Shown here: positions 10,601 through 19,338 of the stretch, one piece after another
How the letters are laid out: the number at the start of each line of letters is the position of its first letter
How positions within the stretch are numbered: position 1 is the first letter of the stretch
Source of the DNA: Thermoplasmata archaeon
GTDB lineage: Archaea > Thermoplasmatota > Thermoplasmata > Thermoplasmatales > Thermoplasmataceae
Assembly: GCA_021794355.1 (NCBI GenBank)
Contig: JAJYRA010000016.1
Location: forward strand, 1 to 58,783
DNA length: 58,783 nucleotides
Direction of reading: 5' to 3'
Notes under the pieces: model-generated
What the model saw: the letters and a program-made list of their open reading frames with translations, nothing else
The model's database searches: none
What the model was told of the DNA's origin: nothing
Position numbers and translations under genes: made by a program

Positions 10601-12678
10601 GAAAAACTGTTTTTTCCCTGCCCGTGGAGTTTCAGTCCATGAGGAATAACACGCTTTTAAGGCCGATTGCATCTTCCTATGGAAACAGTGGAATTTACAT
10701 GGAAGGCAGCTCCATAAACGCGGGTTCCTTGAGTAAAAACAAAGTTAATAATGGATCCAGTACACTTGCCTTAGATGAAAGAAATCAGAGGCTTTTTACA
10801 TTGAGCAGGAGGATGGGAATGGTGGATATTCTTAACATTACGAATGATAAGTTTTATAAAAAGATTAATTTGGGATTGAATAGCGATCCATCCTATATCG
10901 TATTCAACAATTACACGAACCTCATATCAGTATTCAGCAATGGCACAGGAAATGTAACCTTGATTAACCCTGCCACTTTGAGTGTTGAAAAAAATATCAC
11001 CATAAGTTCGCTCACAGGATATGACCCCACAATGGTTTCCACGGAGCATTCTGATTATGTTATTTTGTTCAGTCCAGATTCCCAATTTTTCCTTATTAAT
11101 GAGAGTTCAGGCAAGATCAACAATCCTTTTTCAGCCAGTATTAAAAGCTTTAGGAGTTTTTCCCCATATTATACCTATGAAAATGGGTTCATATACGCAT
11201 TGAATCAATCTTCAAGAAATGTGGAGATAATGAATGTAACCACAGGTTCATCAAGATCTGTACCCGTGGGAGGGAGTATTATTCCATTTTCAATATTCTC
11301 CTCTGGTGCCAGTAATATCCTGTTTATTTCTGGCAAAGCTGGGAATTCCTTCCCCATCCTTTCGTTCAATACGTCCTCCAAAAAGATGGAAGTGGGGCCA
11401 AATCTTGGTGGGTTTGCCATTGCTTCCTCCCACGATCCTCTGAATGGCCTTACCTACGTGAATGAGATCGGGAACGTTTCAGAATTCTGGATCATTAATC
11501 CTAAAAACTTGAGCATCGAGGGAACAGCCCCATATATCATTCCGGATTCTTCCGTTGCCATACCCAGCCTGTCCATCTTCGATCTCAAAAATCAATATAT
11601 ATATACAGTGGACCCGGAAATCTCTGCCATATATGTGTATAATGTGCAGCATTTCTATGCCACGACATTTACTGAGGGTGGTTTACCCGCATCCACGGCT
11701 TGGTATCTGAACCTCACGGGAAGGAACCAGATAGGACCAATTACCAGTAACACCCTAAGGGTCAATCTTCACAATGGAACATTCACATACACAGCATACA
11801 GCCAGGACAACAGGTATATACTGTTCCCATACAATGGAACTGTAACTGTGAATGGAAAATCTCAGGCTGTTTCTCTCGCTTTCGACTTTTCATACCCCAT
11901 AATTTTCCATCAAATTGGGCTTCCCTCAGGTATTAACTGGTATGTCAATGTAACAGGGCTCAAGCCATCCGGACCCGTTCAGGGAAGGAATTTCACCACA
12001 CGTATGCCCAATGGTACCTCTGAATACCATGTGGCCACTTCCCTCAAGATTTATGCACCCTACTTTCATAGCAATTCTACAAAAATAGATGGTCACGGCT
12101 TCACCATAGATATTGGCTTTTACCTTGTAACCTTTAATGTTACTTTCACCGAAAATGGCCTGACCAACCATACCAAATGGGAAGTACTGGATACAGGCGG
12201 CACAACGGAAACATCTGTGGGTACGGAACTCGAATTCAAGTTACCAAATGGAACCTATAACTTCAGCATCCCCACCTTAAGGTATTTTTATAATGTTATT
12301 GGAAATATAACTGTTATAGTCCATGGGAAAACTGTTGACGAAATGATAAATTATTACCATTTTGCTTACATATCAGGTAACCTTTTCCCATCGGATGCAA
12401 CCCTTACCATAAATGGGAAGGTCATGCAAACCAGTGGTGGCGCATTTAATATAAGCGTGGAGGCTGGATATTTCCAACTGAAAGCCAATAGATCTGGGTA
12501 TAATTATTTCCACAGTGACTTCTCCCTAAGACCGGGGAAGATCATTATTTTCACCATAAAACTTAGCAAGGTACCGACCTTGACCCCAGAATTTTACCTG
12601 GAATTCTATGGAGCCATTGGGGCTATGATTGCGTTGATGATAATAGGATCAATATACCTTGCCATAAGGAAAAAATGA
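7639..12678 (+). CDS. Giant membrane-anchored sedolisin (S53) protease with propeller and beta-sandwich modules
   Basis: 1679 residues. A signal anchor precedes an activation propeptide (about 60-240, with YHKYLTREQF typical of pro-kumamolisin). The S53 catalytic domain has E347 and D351 (LENTLDLE), oxyanion D434 (SSGDSGD) and nucleophile S566 (GTSVASP), and a C-terminal calcium site (DVHQGGND near 634, GWGS near 655). After it come beta-sandwich repeats with the GLPxxxxW motif (near 930, 1350, 1425, 1505), a YVTN-like propeller (about 1030-1340) and a C-terminal membrane helix ending RKK. All catalytic residues are present, so it should be active on external protein at low pH. Ordinary S53 enzymes end soon after the catalytic domain; the extra 1000 residues may bind substrate or cell wall. 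ATG 7669 is an alternative start. Confidence 0.9.
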   Translation: MHLFTVKVYFMRLTEGRKKILISTILVGIMVFSSFALSINNQFSESDGLSGSSHNSFTSGHNFTVNLGPREYIPYHISTRGLSKNATYYGMMNVMITFKLQNTSSLNLYLSNLQNPSSQLYHKYLTREQFASEYSASKKFYSIATEYFSSFPYSSVKTYNDRISLMIRAPSSTINRIFHTQISESLGKNSVYYFATIKPSLPSLIGSEISQISGLNNTPVAELASLYHSNPGIISSTMMSKIDGYPAPINNSGVQYLYGSDLQVAYCAQPLYNVTYPTNEVVATILWAGNTSTGQPVGPFNPQNIYNYYNSTIPSGEPHATVHGVPIGGAAYPGKSADGDTSGVTLENTLDLEMVGSLAPGSNIYNVYGPSPTEACLNGALAYILNPNSTASALNRVSVISNSWGTPEFNDTAWYEYLQEAQVRGISVLASSGDSGDNPGSSSYSANANYTGDFLNFPASMAYNNFGITSVGGTTLSLTGNLHIKKQTAWYEIEKLFKFIPLDPVGSVGGISSVFPETAWQKDTEANNVIQGKGLGVPDIAALANNTLMCVTVNGRETICSVAGTSVASPTEAGIIADINAVLAHYNQSPLGYLNPIIYPMANKALYGPSNSMRATYKTTLDHQTYLPLNPFYDVHQGGNDLYKAVYGYNLVTGWGSIYAYNFTQFVLRINFTNLPYAMNGIENVVNISTLNLSSGNGKMSMVQSFYVSDELKAPVYMIESEVSLSHGSGNAWTANLSLKAGYPYFSGVKSQNNYEYSVNKTLNLTTPAKLEIKTYLSSGFSGNLTVLKLDVNGNIIEMPLPGGSFIIGSRSYSYTDQYSGVHLPDLGIEEPGYLLDPQFSMVSGIKGGKAIFSSPTSANVTFKMLPYGRQNYVNSTTVLYNANLSHISRSSSDLQWKRTGHDTWHVQYENGAANQGIYAYLPSYDVVFRESGLPPDHPWNIKMGDLRDSSSNSFISIALLNGTYEVQPGDSSGFYYAPQNYSFSVSGKTVFSLPVEFQSMRNNTLLRPIASSYGNSGIYMEGSSINAGSLSKNKVNNGSSTLALDERNQRLFTLSRRMGMVDILNITNDKFYKKINLGLNSDPSYIVFNNYTNLISVFSNGTGNVTLINPATLSVEKNITISSLTGYDPTMVSTEHSDYVILFSPDSQFFLINESSGKINNPFSASIKSFRSFSPYYTYENGFIYALNQSSRNVEIMNVTTGSSRSVPVGGSIIPFSIFSSGASNILFISGKAGNSFPILSFNTSSKKMEVGPNLGGFAIASSHDPLNGLTYVNEIGNVSEFWIINPKNLSIEGTAPYIIPDSSVAIPSLSIFDLKNQYIYTVDPEISAIYVYNVQHFYATTFTEGGLPASTAWYLNLTGRNQIGPITSNTLRVNLHNGTFTYTAYSQDNRYILFPYNGTVTVNGKSQAVSLAFDFSYPIIFHQIGLPSGINWYVNVTGLKPSGPVQGRNFTTRMPNGTSEYHVATSLKIYAPYFHSNSTKIDGHGFTIDIGFYLVTFNVTFTENGLTNHTKWEVLDTGGTTETSVGTELEFKLPNGTYNFSIPTLRYFYNVIGNITVIVHGKTVDEMINYYHFAYISGNLFPSDATLTINGKVMQTSGGAFNISVEAGYFQLKANRSGYNYFHSDFSLRPGKIIIFTIKLSKVPTLTPEFYLEFYGAIGAMIALMIIGSIYLAIRKK

Positions 12679-12712
12679 AAAAGGGTAAGTGCAGGTACGT
12701 GTATTATATTAC

Positions 12713-13492
12713 ATGGAAAACGAGAAAGTTGTGTTTGACGAAATTGCAGATCATTATGATTCCACAAGAGGAGCACTGGATGAAAAGGAACTTAACTCAC
12801 TAATTAAGGCTATGGAGGGCTGCAAATCCATTCTGGAAATTGGTGCCGGGACGGGAAGGATTATGAAACCTCTTCTGGACCATGGCTTTGATATAACCGG
12901 AGTGGACATATCCAGAAAGATGCTTGAAAAGGCAAAGGAAAAGGGATTGGGGCATCTTGTCATCGGAAATGCAGATAATCTTCCCTTTCTGGATAGATCC
13001 TTCGATGCAACCCTTCTGATTCATGTTTTCCACCTTATAGAGGATAAACGCGCAGTTATGATGGAAGCGAAAAGAGTTACAAATAGGTTTATTCTGGCTT
13101 TAATAAGGGAAAGACAGGTAACAGATGATTCACATGGTGTGATGAGGCAGGGATCAAGAAAAATATTGGACGAAGTGGCAGAGAAATATGGTTATAGATT
13201 AAATCTTGAACATGCAAATACAGGAAAAACAGATAAGCACATTCTGGAAGAATTCCCCGCTTCAAGAAAAATATTTGTTTCGAATTATGTATATAACAGG
13301 AAACCTGAAAATTTTGTAGATAGATTTCGCTATTCTTCAAGATTCGTGAGGATCGCAGAGAATATACCAAAAAACACCCTGGACAAAATTCTGGAGGAGG
13401 CAAAGCTTAAGATCATATCACAAAATCTTGAATCTATTGAAACAAAGGTTTCCGAGTATTTAGTTATCTGGGATCTGAAGGACATTGAATAA
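12713..13492 (+). CDS. Class I SAM-dependent methyltransferase
   Basis: 259 residues from ATG 12713; an in-frame GTG at 12689 would add eight residues. Motif I is ILEIGAGTGR, followed by the acidic end of strand 2 in GVDIS, the adenine-binding GNADNLPF and motif IV ATLLIHVFHLI, the UbiE/Methyltransf_11 pattern. The C-terminal 100 residues are less typical. The gene starts 34 bp after the sedolisin and is probably in its transcript. The substrate cannot be told. Confidence 0.85.
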   Translation: MENEKVVFDEIADHYDSTRGALDEKELNSLIKAMEGCKSILEIGAGTGRIMKPLLDHGFDITGVDISRKMLEKAKEKGLGHLVIGNADNLPFLDRSFDATLLIHVFHLIEDKRAVMMEAKRVTNRFILALIRERQVTDDSHGVMRQGSRKILDEVAEKYGYRLNLEHANTGKTDKHILEEFPASRKIFVSNYVYNRKPENFVDRFRYSSRFVRIAENIPKNTLDKILEEAKLKIISQNLESIETKVSEYLVIWDLKDIE

Positions 13493-13700
13493 TTACAATG
13501 TCGACTTCCCACTTGATCTGAACTGTCACAGAACCGGAAAGTAACGATGATATTATGGAGTATGACAGATGCATACTGACGTGCTTGAGTTGGTTAACAC
13601 CAGAATTATGGGTTGCGCAATACATAACTCCAAGGAATAATTGCCGAACATTGGAAGTTTTGGGAAAAAATTAATTTATGAGAAAGTTTTTAGGTCTAAT

Positions 13701-14498
13701 ATGCGGAAATCTCTACAGTATGCATGCTTTGTGGTAGTTCTTATCATCATTTCGATGTTTTTCGTCCATGCCAAGGCAGATGCCAATGGAACCGGGAATA
13801 ATGCCAATTTCAGCCCTGAAACAGTTTCATCATCGCAGATCCCAATCTGGCTGTTTAACGGTTCTTTTGCTCAGTACTCTGTAAAGTCAAGCACTCAGGG
13901 GAATTTTACCTTGAACGATTCCATTTCAAACGTTAATCTCACCTCCGGCACCTATCTGGTACTCGCAAGAACTCCATCAACTAATTTAGGAGGGATAAAG
14001 ATGAATCTGGATAAACCTTCTATCTTTCCTGCGGCAAACAAGTCCGACTTGAGCTACATCAATAAGGGTTCTGAACCACCCTTTGAGAACCATACTGAAG
14101 TTAAACTATATAGGGTTTTTACAGGAATAGTTCTCGGCACCCGCATAGGAAACTATACCGTCGACAGGGTCACTTATCAGTCAATTATCGTCCCACCCAA
14201 CAACGGCACTAGGATATTCTTGAATGGTACTAACTTCATCAGCGAAAGTTCCGGACTGATACTACAGGAGAATGTGAGCATTCACCAAGGATCAATTTTG
14301 ACTAAAGAGACGGTGCTCATAAATAAAACAAATGTGCCATTGACATCAGTTTCTAGGTCTTCTCCACAAGCCTTTTATATATATGGGATAACCGGAGCTG
14401 CAATTGCTGTGGCAATTATAGTTTTATCATACCTCCTGGTGAAAAAGAGACACACGAAAGAAAATGAAGCTGCCGGTAACCCTGAACAAAAAGAATAA
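13701..14498 (+). CDS. Secreted protein with N-terminal signal and C-terminal membrane anchor
   Basis: 265 residues from ATG 13701. The frame is open upstream to a TTG at 13641, but an A/T-rich TATA-like box (about 13665-13680) lies about 27 nt before 13701, fitting a leaderless start there. A signal helix (residues 8-23) leads to about 200 Ser/Thr/Asn-rich extracellular residues with many glycosylation sequons, then one membrane helix and the charged tail KKRHTKENEAAGNPEQKE. No family recognised. Topology matches the other anchored surface proteins of this island. Confidence 0.6.
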   Translation: MRKSLQYACFVVVLIIISMFFVHAKADANGTGNNANFSPETVSSSQIPIWLFNGSFAQYSVKSSTQGNFTLNDSISNVNLTSGTYLVLARTPSTNLGGIKMNLDKPSIFPAANKSDLSYINKGSEPPFENHTEVKLYRVFTGIVLGTRIGNYTVDRVTYQSIIVPPNNGTRIFLNGTNFISESSGLILQENVSIHQGSILTKETVLINKTNVPLTSVSRSSPQAFYIYGITGAAIAVAIIVLSYLLVKKRHTKENEAAGNPEQKE

Positions 14499-14823
14499 CC
14501 CCAAATTGTACAATTAAATAGGGCGATTAAGTGGGTAAACCGGTGCCATGAAAATTTAAAATTCGTACGTAATGTGTTGAAGTTTCTTTGTTTACAATTC
14601 CCCTATGCGCGGTTGCAAAGACACATAGAAAAAATCACCTATTAATTGTATTGTCCTGAAGTTTTATATCCAATACTGAGCGACTGAATTCTCCCCAAAA
14701 AAGAATGATGATGCCTCACGAAGTCCTGAAAAGACAAGTATTAATAATAAAACTGGTCTAAAAAGGCTTACCTGTAAGGGTAGTGATTGAATTACCATAC
14801 ATTTATGGTGAAATGGTGACAAA
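14499..14823. other. Intergenic, no gene seen
   Basis: 325 bp, AT-rich, without a convincing open frame. A ribosome-binding-like GGTGA a few bases before ATG 14824 is the only recognised signal. Confidence 0.4.
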
Positions 14824-15210
14824 ATGTTTGTGGATGACTTGGCCTTTGAGCTTCTAACGATGTCTCTGGCCGCATTGATGATATTGTATATGACATTGTC
14901 TATCTATGTTGGATATAGAAAAGATGGGGATAAGGATATTGAGGGGCATCTAAAGCCCGGTATGGCTCCTCTTACTTTATTGGGAGTTGTCATGCTTGCT
15001 CTTGGTATGTTCGGTGAGATCATCTGGCCTTTGCCCGGAGCGTTCAATATCCTATACTCAGACATGTATACTCTGGTGGCCATCGTGATTCTGGCCTTTG
15101 CCATAACCATTCGTCTTGGTTATAAGATGCAGTATGTGGGTCTATTCGCAGCCTATTCCGGTTTAATGGCCATTTATTACGGTTCAGGGCATATCAGTTG
15201 CACCTTATAG
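14824..15210 (+). CDS. DUF981-like membrane protein, N-terminal part (frame-broken)
   Basis: 128 residues with about four membrane spans, starting at ATG 14824. It resembles the first two thirds of the archaeal DUF981 membrane protein family, which is about 200 residues long. The frame stops at 15210, while the remaining family-like sequence continues in the -1 frame (15198-15440). Adding one base at the GGG run at 15187-15189 would join the two into a protein of about 205 residues. Either a frameshift mutation, a sequencing error or recoding explains this. Function of the family is unknown. Confidence 0.6.
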   Translation: MFVDDLAFELLTMSLAALMILYMTLSIYVGYRKDGDKDIEGHLKPGMAPLTLLGVVMLALGMFGEIIWPLPGAFNILYSDMYTLVAIVILAFAITIRLGYKMQYVGLFAAYSGLMAIYYGSGHISCTL

Positions 15211-15440
15211 GTTCAGCGACCATTGACCTCTTCTTGATGTTCCTTGCCTTCGGTGCAGTAGGGATAATGTCCTATCCGGTGACACTCATAGTGGACAGGG
15301 TCCCTCAGAGAGGAAACCCAAAATGGATTGGCTGGACCATTATACTGGCCATTTTCTGGGTTTCCGTACTTGGCGCGATGATTGCCTCCGGATACATCGG
15401 ATTTAATGCAGTGTTCTCACATCTGGCAACCCCTCCATAA
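15198..15440 (+). CDS. DUF981-like membrane protein, C-terminal part
   Basis: 80 codons continuing the preceding gene in the -1 frame. It has two hydrophobic spans separated by a loop with DRVPQRGNPKWIGW. There is no ribosome-binding site, and the nominal TTG start lies inside the upstream frame, so it is more likely the second half of one broken gene than an independent protein. Confidence 0.5.
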   Translation: MHLIGSATIDLFLMFLAFGAVGIMSYPVTLIVDRVPQRGNPKWIGWTIILAIFWVSVLGAMIASGYIGFNAVFSHLATPP

Positions 15441-15705
15441 TCTACGGAAAATTTAGGGACATTTCTTGTTTCCTAAATAATTTTAAAATTTTACGCTTAT
15501 TTTATCCATTGCACTAAGTGGGTTTATGATCAATGTTTTATTTTTCGTGTACTACGCTCCCCGTATTTTTGCGTTAACAATCTCTCACACTCAGTATTCT
15601 AGAGCATTTTAAGTCAGGATCAGGCATAGCATTCTCATAATAAGGCATTGTCACATCACATTTATTTCCACGTTCTCAGCGATTGTGAGGTAAATGTGTG
15701 CTACC

Positions 15706-16428
15706 TCACACCACATCCTTAAAAGCGAATTCTACCTGTACAGATACAGGTTTGGAGAGACCAAGAATCTCAGCACCTATGGTTGTATAGTATGTATCTC
15801 CCGGGTGAGGGAAATATAACCATCCGCAGATCATCGAAGCGAAATGACCGCTACTCACAGAAAAGTTGAAAAGTGAGCCGGGATTGGCTTTTGCATGATT
15901 CTCTATGTTATATTCGGCACTCCATGAAGAATTCCCGAAAAAACATGGACGTGTTGGTGCCGTTTTGCTATAGGATGTATTTGTCATCATTGCAGTTCTA
16001 GGGAAGTACCAAAAACCAGTGAATGGCGAGCAATCAAATCCTGGAGAGCTCAGGTTCTGCGTCAACATCAGACCGGAAGGGTGAAGATTGGAAGGTAGGC
16101 TCCCTGTCACGTTGATAAGAATACGGAACCCTGATCTCACCACCAACTCCTTACAGCAGTTCTCATATCCCCGAACGGTTAAGGATAATGATGAATTGGG
16201 GTAACCTGCCTCTCCAATTGATGCTGATGCCGTAATATTGGGAATCCGCAAATAAGGCAAAATGTTAGCGGAGAAGTTGGCATCGCATGCATGGAATGTT
16301 TTTCCATCACTTACTGAAATTGCGGGTTCTCTTGAAGGAAAAAATTCAAGGAAAGAAATTGGAACTGCAACTATAAGGACTATAAGAACTGAAAATAACA
16401 TTATTTTCCTGTTTCTATTCTCAGTCAT
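15706..16428 (-). CDS. Membrane-anchored secreted protein, unknown function
   Basis: 240 residues. A signal anchor (about residues 9-28) is followed by an extracellular domain with several NxS/T sequons and about five cysteines (including an adjacent CC pair in YENCCKE), which suggests disulfides. There is no C-terminal membrane helix. A TATA-like TTAATATTTAA lies about 20 nt before the ATG on the minus strand. No family recognised. It stands alone, divergent from the amino-acid permease. Confidence 0.6.
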   Translation of the reverse strand: MTENRNRKIMLFSVLIVLIVAVPISFLEFFPSREPAISVSDGKTFHACDANFSANILPYLRIPNITASASIGEAGYPNSSLSLTVRGYENCCKELVVRSGFRILINVTGSLPSNLHPSGLMLTQNLSSPGFDCSPFTGFWYFPRTAMMTNTSYSKTAPTRPCFFGNSSWSAEYNIENHAKANPGSLFNFSVSSGHFASMICGWLYFPHPGDTYYTTIGAEILGLSKPVSVQVEFAFKDVV

Positions 16429-16763
16429 TCAATGATAGTTAAATATTAATCATATTTTAATATTTTGGTAGAGTAGAATGATGGAGGATAAGGCTTCAAA
16501 ATCCGATTAGGTTCTGTTGATTTTGTGCTTCTTTACAATTGATATGCACCAGTTGAGATGGCACACATTTTGATACCTTTTATCGATCAATCCACTTCAC
16601 CCCTTTCATGTTTTTCGATCTATTTACTTTTGCATCATTTTTCATTTCCTCTATCCCTTTCTCTTTTTTTCATTGTACTCTGAACTGAATGAGAATCGGG
16701 AAAGGATATGCAGATGATCCGCTCTATTTATGAGGTAGGAACCTTGATTAATACGAATAAAGA
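16429..16763. other. Divergent intergenic promoter region
   Basis: About 335 bp between two divergent genes with no open frame of note. It carries the TATA-like box of the minus-strand gene at its left end and leads into the permease promoter at its right end. Confidence 0.4.
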
Positions 16764-16774
16764 TTATATATATT
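16764..16774 (+). promoter_or_regulatory. TATA box of the APC permease
   Basis: TTATATATATT lies about 25 nt before ATG 16794. The palindrome at 16773-16787 overlaps its end and spans the expected transcription start. Confidence 0.6.
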
Positions 16775-16791
16775 AGTGTCATACTAATTTA
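16773..16791. promoter_or_regulatory. Candidate operator, palindrome TTAGT-N5-ACTAA (site 1)
   Basis: A 5-bp-arm palindrome (TTAGT, spacer GTCAT, ACTAA) followed by TTTA sits between the TATA box and the ATG of the permease. The same pattern, TTAGTNNNATACTAATTTA, recurs at 20258-20276 upstream of the peptide-type ABC ATPase genes. A site over the transcription start would suit a repressor. The regulator is not identified. Confidence 0.5.
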
Positions 16792-16793
16792 AT

Positions 16794-18365
16794 ATGCAGG
16801 AGACTAATTTAGGGGATAAATATGAAAATCGTCTAAAAAAAGGTGAGGTGGGTGTTTGGGGAGCCATTGCGGAGGAGATATCTGCTATGGCACCAGCCTG
16901 CGATTCCGTAGCTTTTGTTGTCTCTTCCGCAGCATTTGCACTTATTCTGACTCCCCTCTCATTCATAATTGCAACCCTGACAATGCTGCTTGAAGTAAAC
17001 ACACTCTACCATTTATCCAAAAGGCACTCCAGTGCTGGTGGATATTATGGGTATATTGCCAATGCTTTCGGCCCGGTTCCTGCAGTGAGTGGTGGACTCA
17101 TGTATCCAATGTATCAGATCGTGAGTACGGCCGCCATACCTGTATTCGTAACAGGAGTGTTCCTTCCAGGAGTGGTTCAGTATTTTCTTCACTTCGGTAT
17201 GCCCGCATGGGTCTGGATTCCTTTTATTCTGGCTTTTATAATAGTACCAATAATGATTGCCATTATAGGTATAAGACCACAGATGAGATATATAAGATAT
17301 GCAGCCTTTTTTGAGATCATTTTCCTCGCGGTCCTTTCTGCCATTGAAATTATAAAAGCCCCGGATAATACAGTTAATGTGTTCAATCCCTTTGCGTGGC
17401 CTCAATACAATTCACTTTTCGCCAAGAATGGTGGAGTTTTTGAGGGTGTAGGTCTGGGCATGATATTTGGGCTTACCAGTTTTATAGGTTACGGCGGTTC
17501 CGCCCCTCTTGGTGAAGAAGTCAATCACCCAAAGGCCATTACCAGATCACTGGTGGTTGGCTTATTGATTGTTGGAACGGTCCTGACGGAAGTGGCATAT
17601 GCACAGATTGTGGGTTGGGGTATACCGTTAATCGTAAGTTTCACCAAAAGCTCAATTCCGGGAATAGTGGTTGCTGTTACTTACACAGGCGTTCTTGGTG
17701 GAGTATTATTCACGCTTGTGGCTTTCAATTCAGCCTTCTCAGACTCCGTTGCCATGCAAGCCAATGCAGGTAGGGTATACTTTGCCATGGGAAGGGATGG
17801 AATAATCCCCTCTTTTTTTGCAAAGATACATAAAAAATATGTCACTCCTGTAAACGCACTCCTTTTCGTTGCAGTAATGTCCTCAATAATTTCCGTTTCT
17901 GTTACCTTTATGGTGGCTTATGGAATGGGAATCTCGCCCCACACCCTCCTTTTCAACAACGCCGACGACCCGCAAGTTGTCAGTGCACTGGAAAATAGCT
18001 TTGATTTTCTCACCACGATGGCCCTGGGTGGATTGATCATAACCCATGTACTGCTGAATACAAGTGTTATGACCATGTTCAGGAGATTGAAGGAAAAACA
18101 TACGGGAATAATCGATAAAACAATTCATACCATGCAACATTATGCCTTTCCTTCAATTGCTACTGTAGTTTTTTTATTTGTTCTATATGAATCCATTGTT
18201 CCACCGGTTTATCCCATAACTGAGGCGGTGGTGGTGGTTGTTTTATATATGATGTTCAGTGTTGGTTATGCCATTTATATGCATTTTAACAGACCTGAAT
18301 TGATGAAAACAGCAGGCAGATCTGTAAACCTGGTTGATGAAGAACATAAAAGCAGGAATAATTAG
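16794..18365 (+). CDS. APC-superfamily amino-acid permease
   Basis: 523 residues with about 12 membrane spans. The N-terminus EVGVWGAIAEEISAMAPACD carries the conserved first half-helix pattern of APC transporters, and span 6 region FIGYGGSAPLGEEV has the family's FxGFE-like substrate-binding break. Such proteins import amino acids or polyamines with protons or sodium; the exact substrate cannot be read. The start is fixed by the TATA box about 25 nt upstream. It converges with the ABC ATPase operon and shares its upstream palindrome. Confidence 0.9.
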   Translation: MQETNLGDKYENRLKKGEVGVWGAIAEEISAMAPACDSVAFVVSSAAFALILTPLSFIIATLTMLLEVNTLYHLSKRHSSAGGYYGYIANAFGPVPAVSGGLMYPMYQIVSTAAIPVFVTGVFLPGVVQYFLHFGMPAWVWIPFILAFIIVPIMIAIIGIRPQMRYIRYAAFFEIIFLAVLSAIEIIKAPDNTVNVFNPFAWPQYNSLFAKNGGVFEGVGLGMIFGLTSFIGYGGSAPLGEEVNHPKAITRSLVVGLLIVGTVLTEVAYAQIVGWGIPLIVSFTKSSIPGIVVAVTYTGVLGGVLFTLVAFNSAFSDSVAMQANAGRVYFAMGRDGIIPSFFAKIHKKYVTPVNALLFVAVMSSIISVSVTFMVAYGMGISPHTLLFNNADDPQVVSALENSFDFLTTMALGGLIITHVLLNTSVMTMFRRLKEKHTGIIDKTIHTMQHYAFPSIATVVFLFVLYESIVPPVYPITEAVVVVVLYMMFSVGYAIYMHFNRPELMKTAGRSVNLVDEEHKSRNN

Positions 18366-18600
18366 AACAGATGAAAATGAAAAAATTCTGACTCTTCAAT
18401 CCGGAATTCTCCCATGAAAAGATGGAGGATAAAATGGTTGAATGGAATATTGCTTCAAATGGGAATGTAACCGTAGAACCATATAGCATGGCATGAAAGA
18501 TAGAGTATTTCCCATCAGGAGGCGTGTCAACTACGCGTGGATATCACATGCAACCTTCGAAATGTTAAATTCCCCGTGAAAACCGAAACGGAGGTAACGA

Positions 18601-19338
18601 TTAAATTCTCCTATGGATGTCCGGCATGCTCCTCAGCAAGGATTCTGTGAAATCACTCACTGGGTCTGATAGAATTCTTTCAGGTTCCCCCTCTTCCTCT
18701 ATTCTTCCTCCATTTATGATGTAAATATAATCTGAAAGAAATGTACACCTGTTCATATCATGATCAAAATAGATGAATGTTATCTTATCCTTCAACTCTT
18801 TAATTAACTGAAGAATCCTAAACATGTTCAGTGAGTCCAGATATGAAAAGGGTTCGTCCATGATTAAATATTCAGGTTGCTGTGAAATGGCCATTGAGAA
18901 TGCAAGCCTCTGTCTTTCTCCCCCTGACATGGAACCCACGACCCTTGATTCCATATTTTCCTTTCTTAATCCCGTGTTTTCGAGGTTTTCCCAAAATATT
19001 TCCGTTTCCAGATTGTTCAATGATGCTGCGGTTTCAAGATGCCATCTGACATCCTTTACCGGATTCAGAGATATATATGGATCCTGAAAGACATTTCTTA
19101 CGGTTAATCTGCCCCTCTGGTAAGAACCATCATATAGAACCTCCCCAGAGTCCTGTTTTTCGAAGCCTGAGATTATGTGTGCCATGGTGGTCTTCCCTGA
19201 GCCTGAATTTCCCATAACTGAAGTTATTTTATTTTCTTGGAAGGTCGCACTGACTCCAGCCAGTGCATAGATCCTGCCATTTCCTGAACCTTTTCCCCTG
19301 TTCCTGTAATATTTATGAACACCTTTTAATTCAATCAT
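18601..19338 (-). CDS. Peptide-type ABC transporter ATPase (DppF/OppF-like)
   Basis: 245 residues. Walker A GNSGSGKTT (43-51), signature MSGGERQR, Walker B YLIMDEPFSYLD and H-loop FDHD are all intact. The region RNVFQDPYISLNPV is the Q-loop typical of dipeptide/oligopeptide/nickel importers. Its start overlaps the stop of the upstream ATPase by 8 bp, so the two are translated together and would form a heterodimer. The permeases and the binding protein are not next to it, so they must be encoded elsewhere or lost. Confidence 0.9.
   Translation of the reverse strand: MIELKGVHKYYRNRGKGSGNGRIYALAGVSATFQENKITSVMGNSGSGKTTMAHIISGFEKQDSGEVLYDGSYQRGRLTVRNVFQDPYISLNPVKDVRWHLETAASLNNLETEIFWENLENTGLRKENMESRVVGSMSGGERQRLAFSMAISQQPEYLIMDEPFSYLDSLNMFRILQLIKELKDKITFIYFDHDMNRCTFLSDYIYIINGGRIEEEGEPERILSDPVSDFTESLLRSMPDIHRRI

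Noticed and set aside
18526-18534. GTCAACTAC, as at the start of leader copy A
   Set aside because: Only nine bases match and the helices and micro-ORF do not follow; expected by chance at this length.
18421-18640. Protein-like broken frames (a short MVEWNIASNG peptide and a later frame with SYGCPACS)
   Set aside because: Interrupted by stops and frame changes and partly overlapping the ABC ATPase 3' end; it might be a decayed small gene but cannot be supported.
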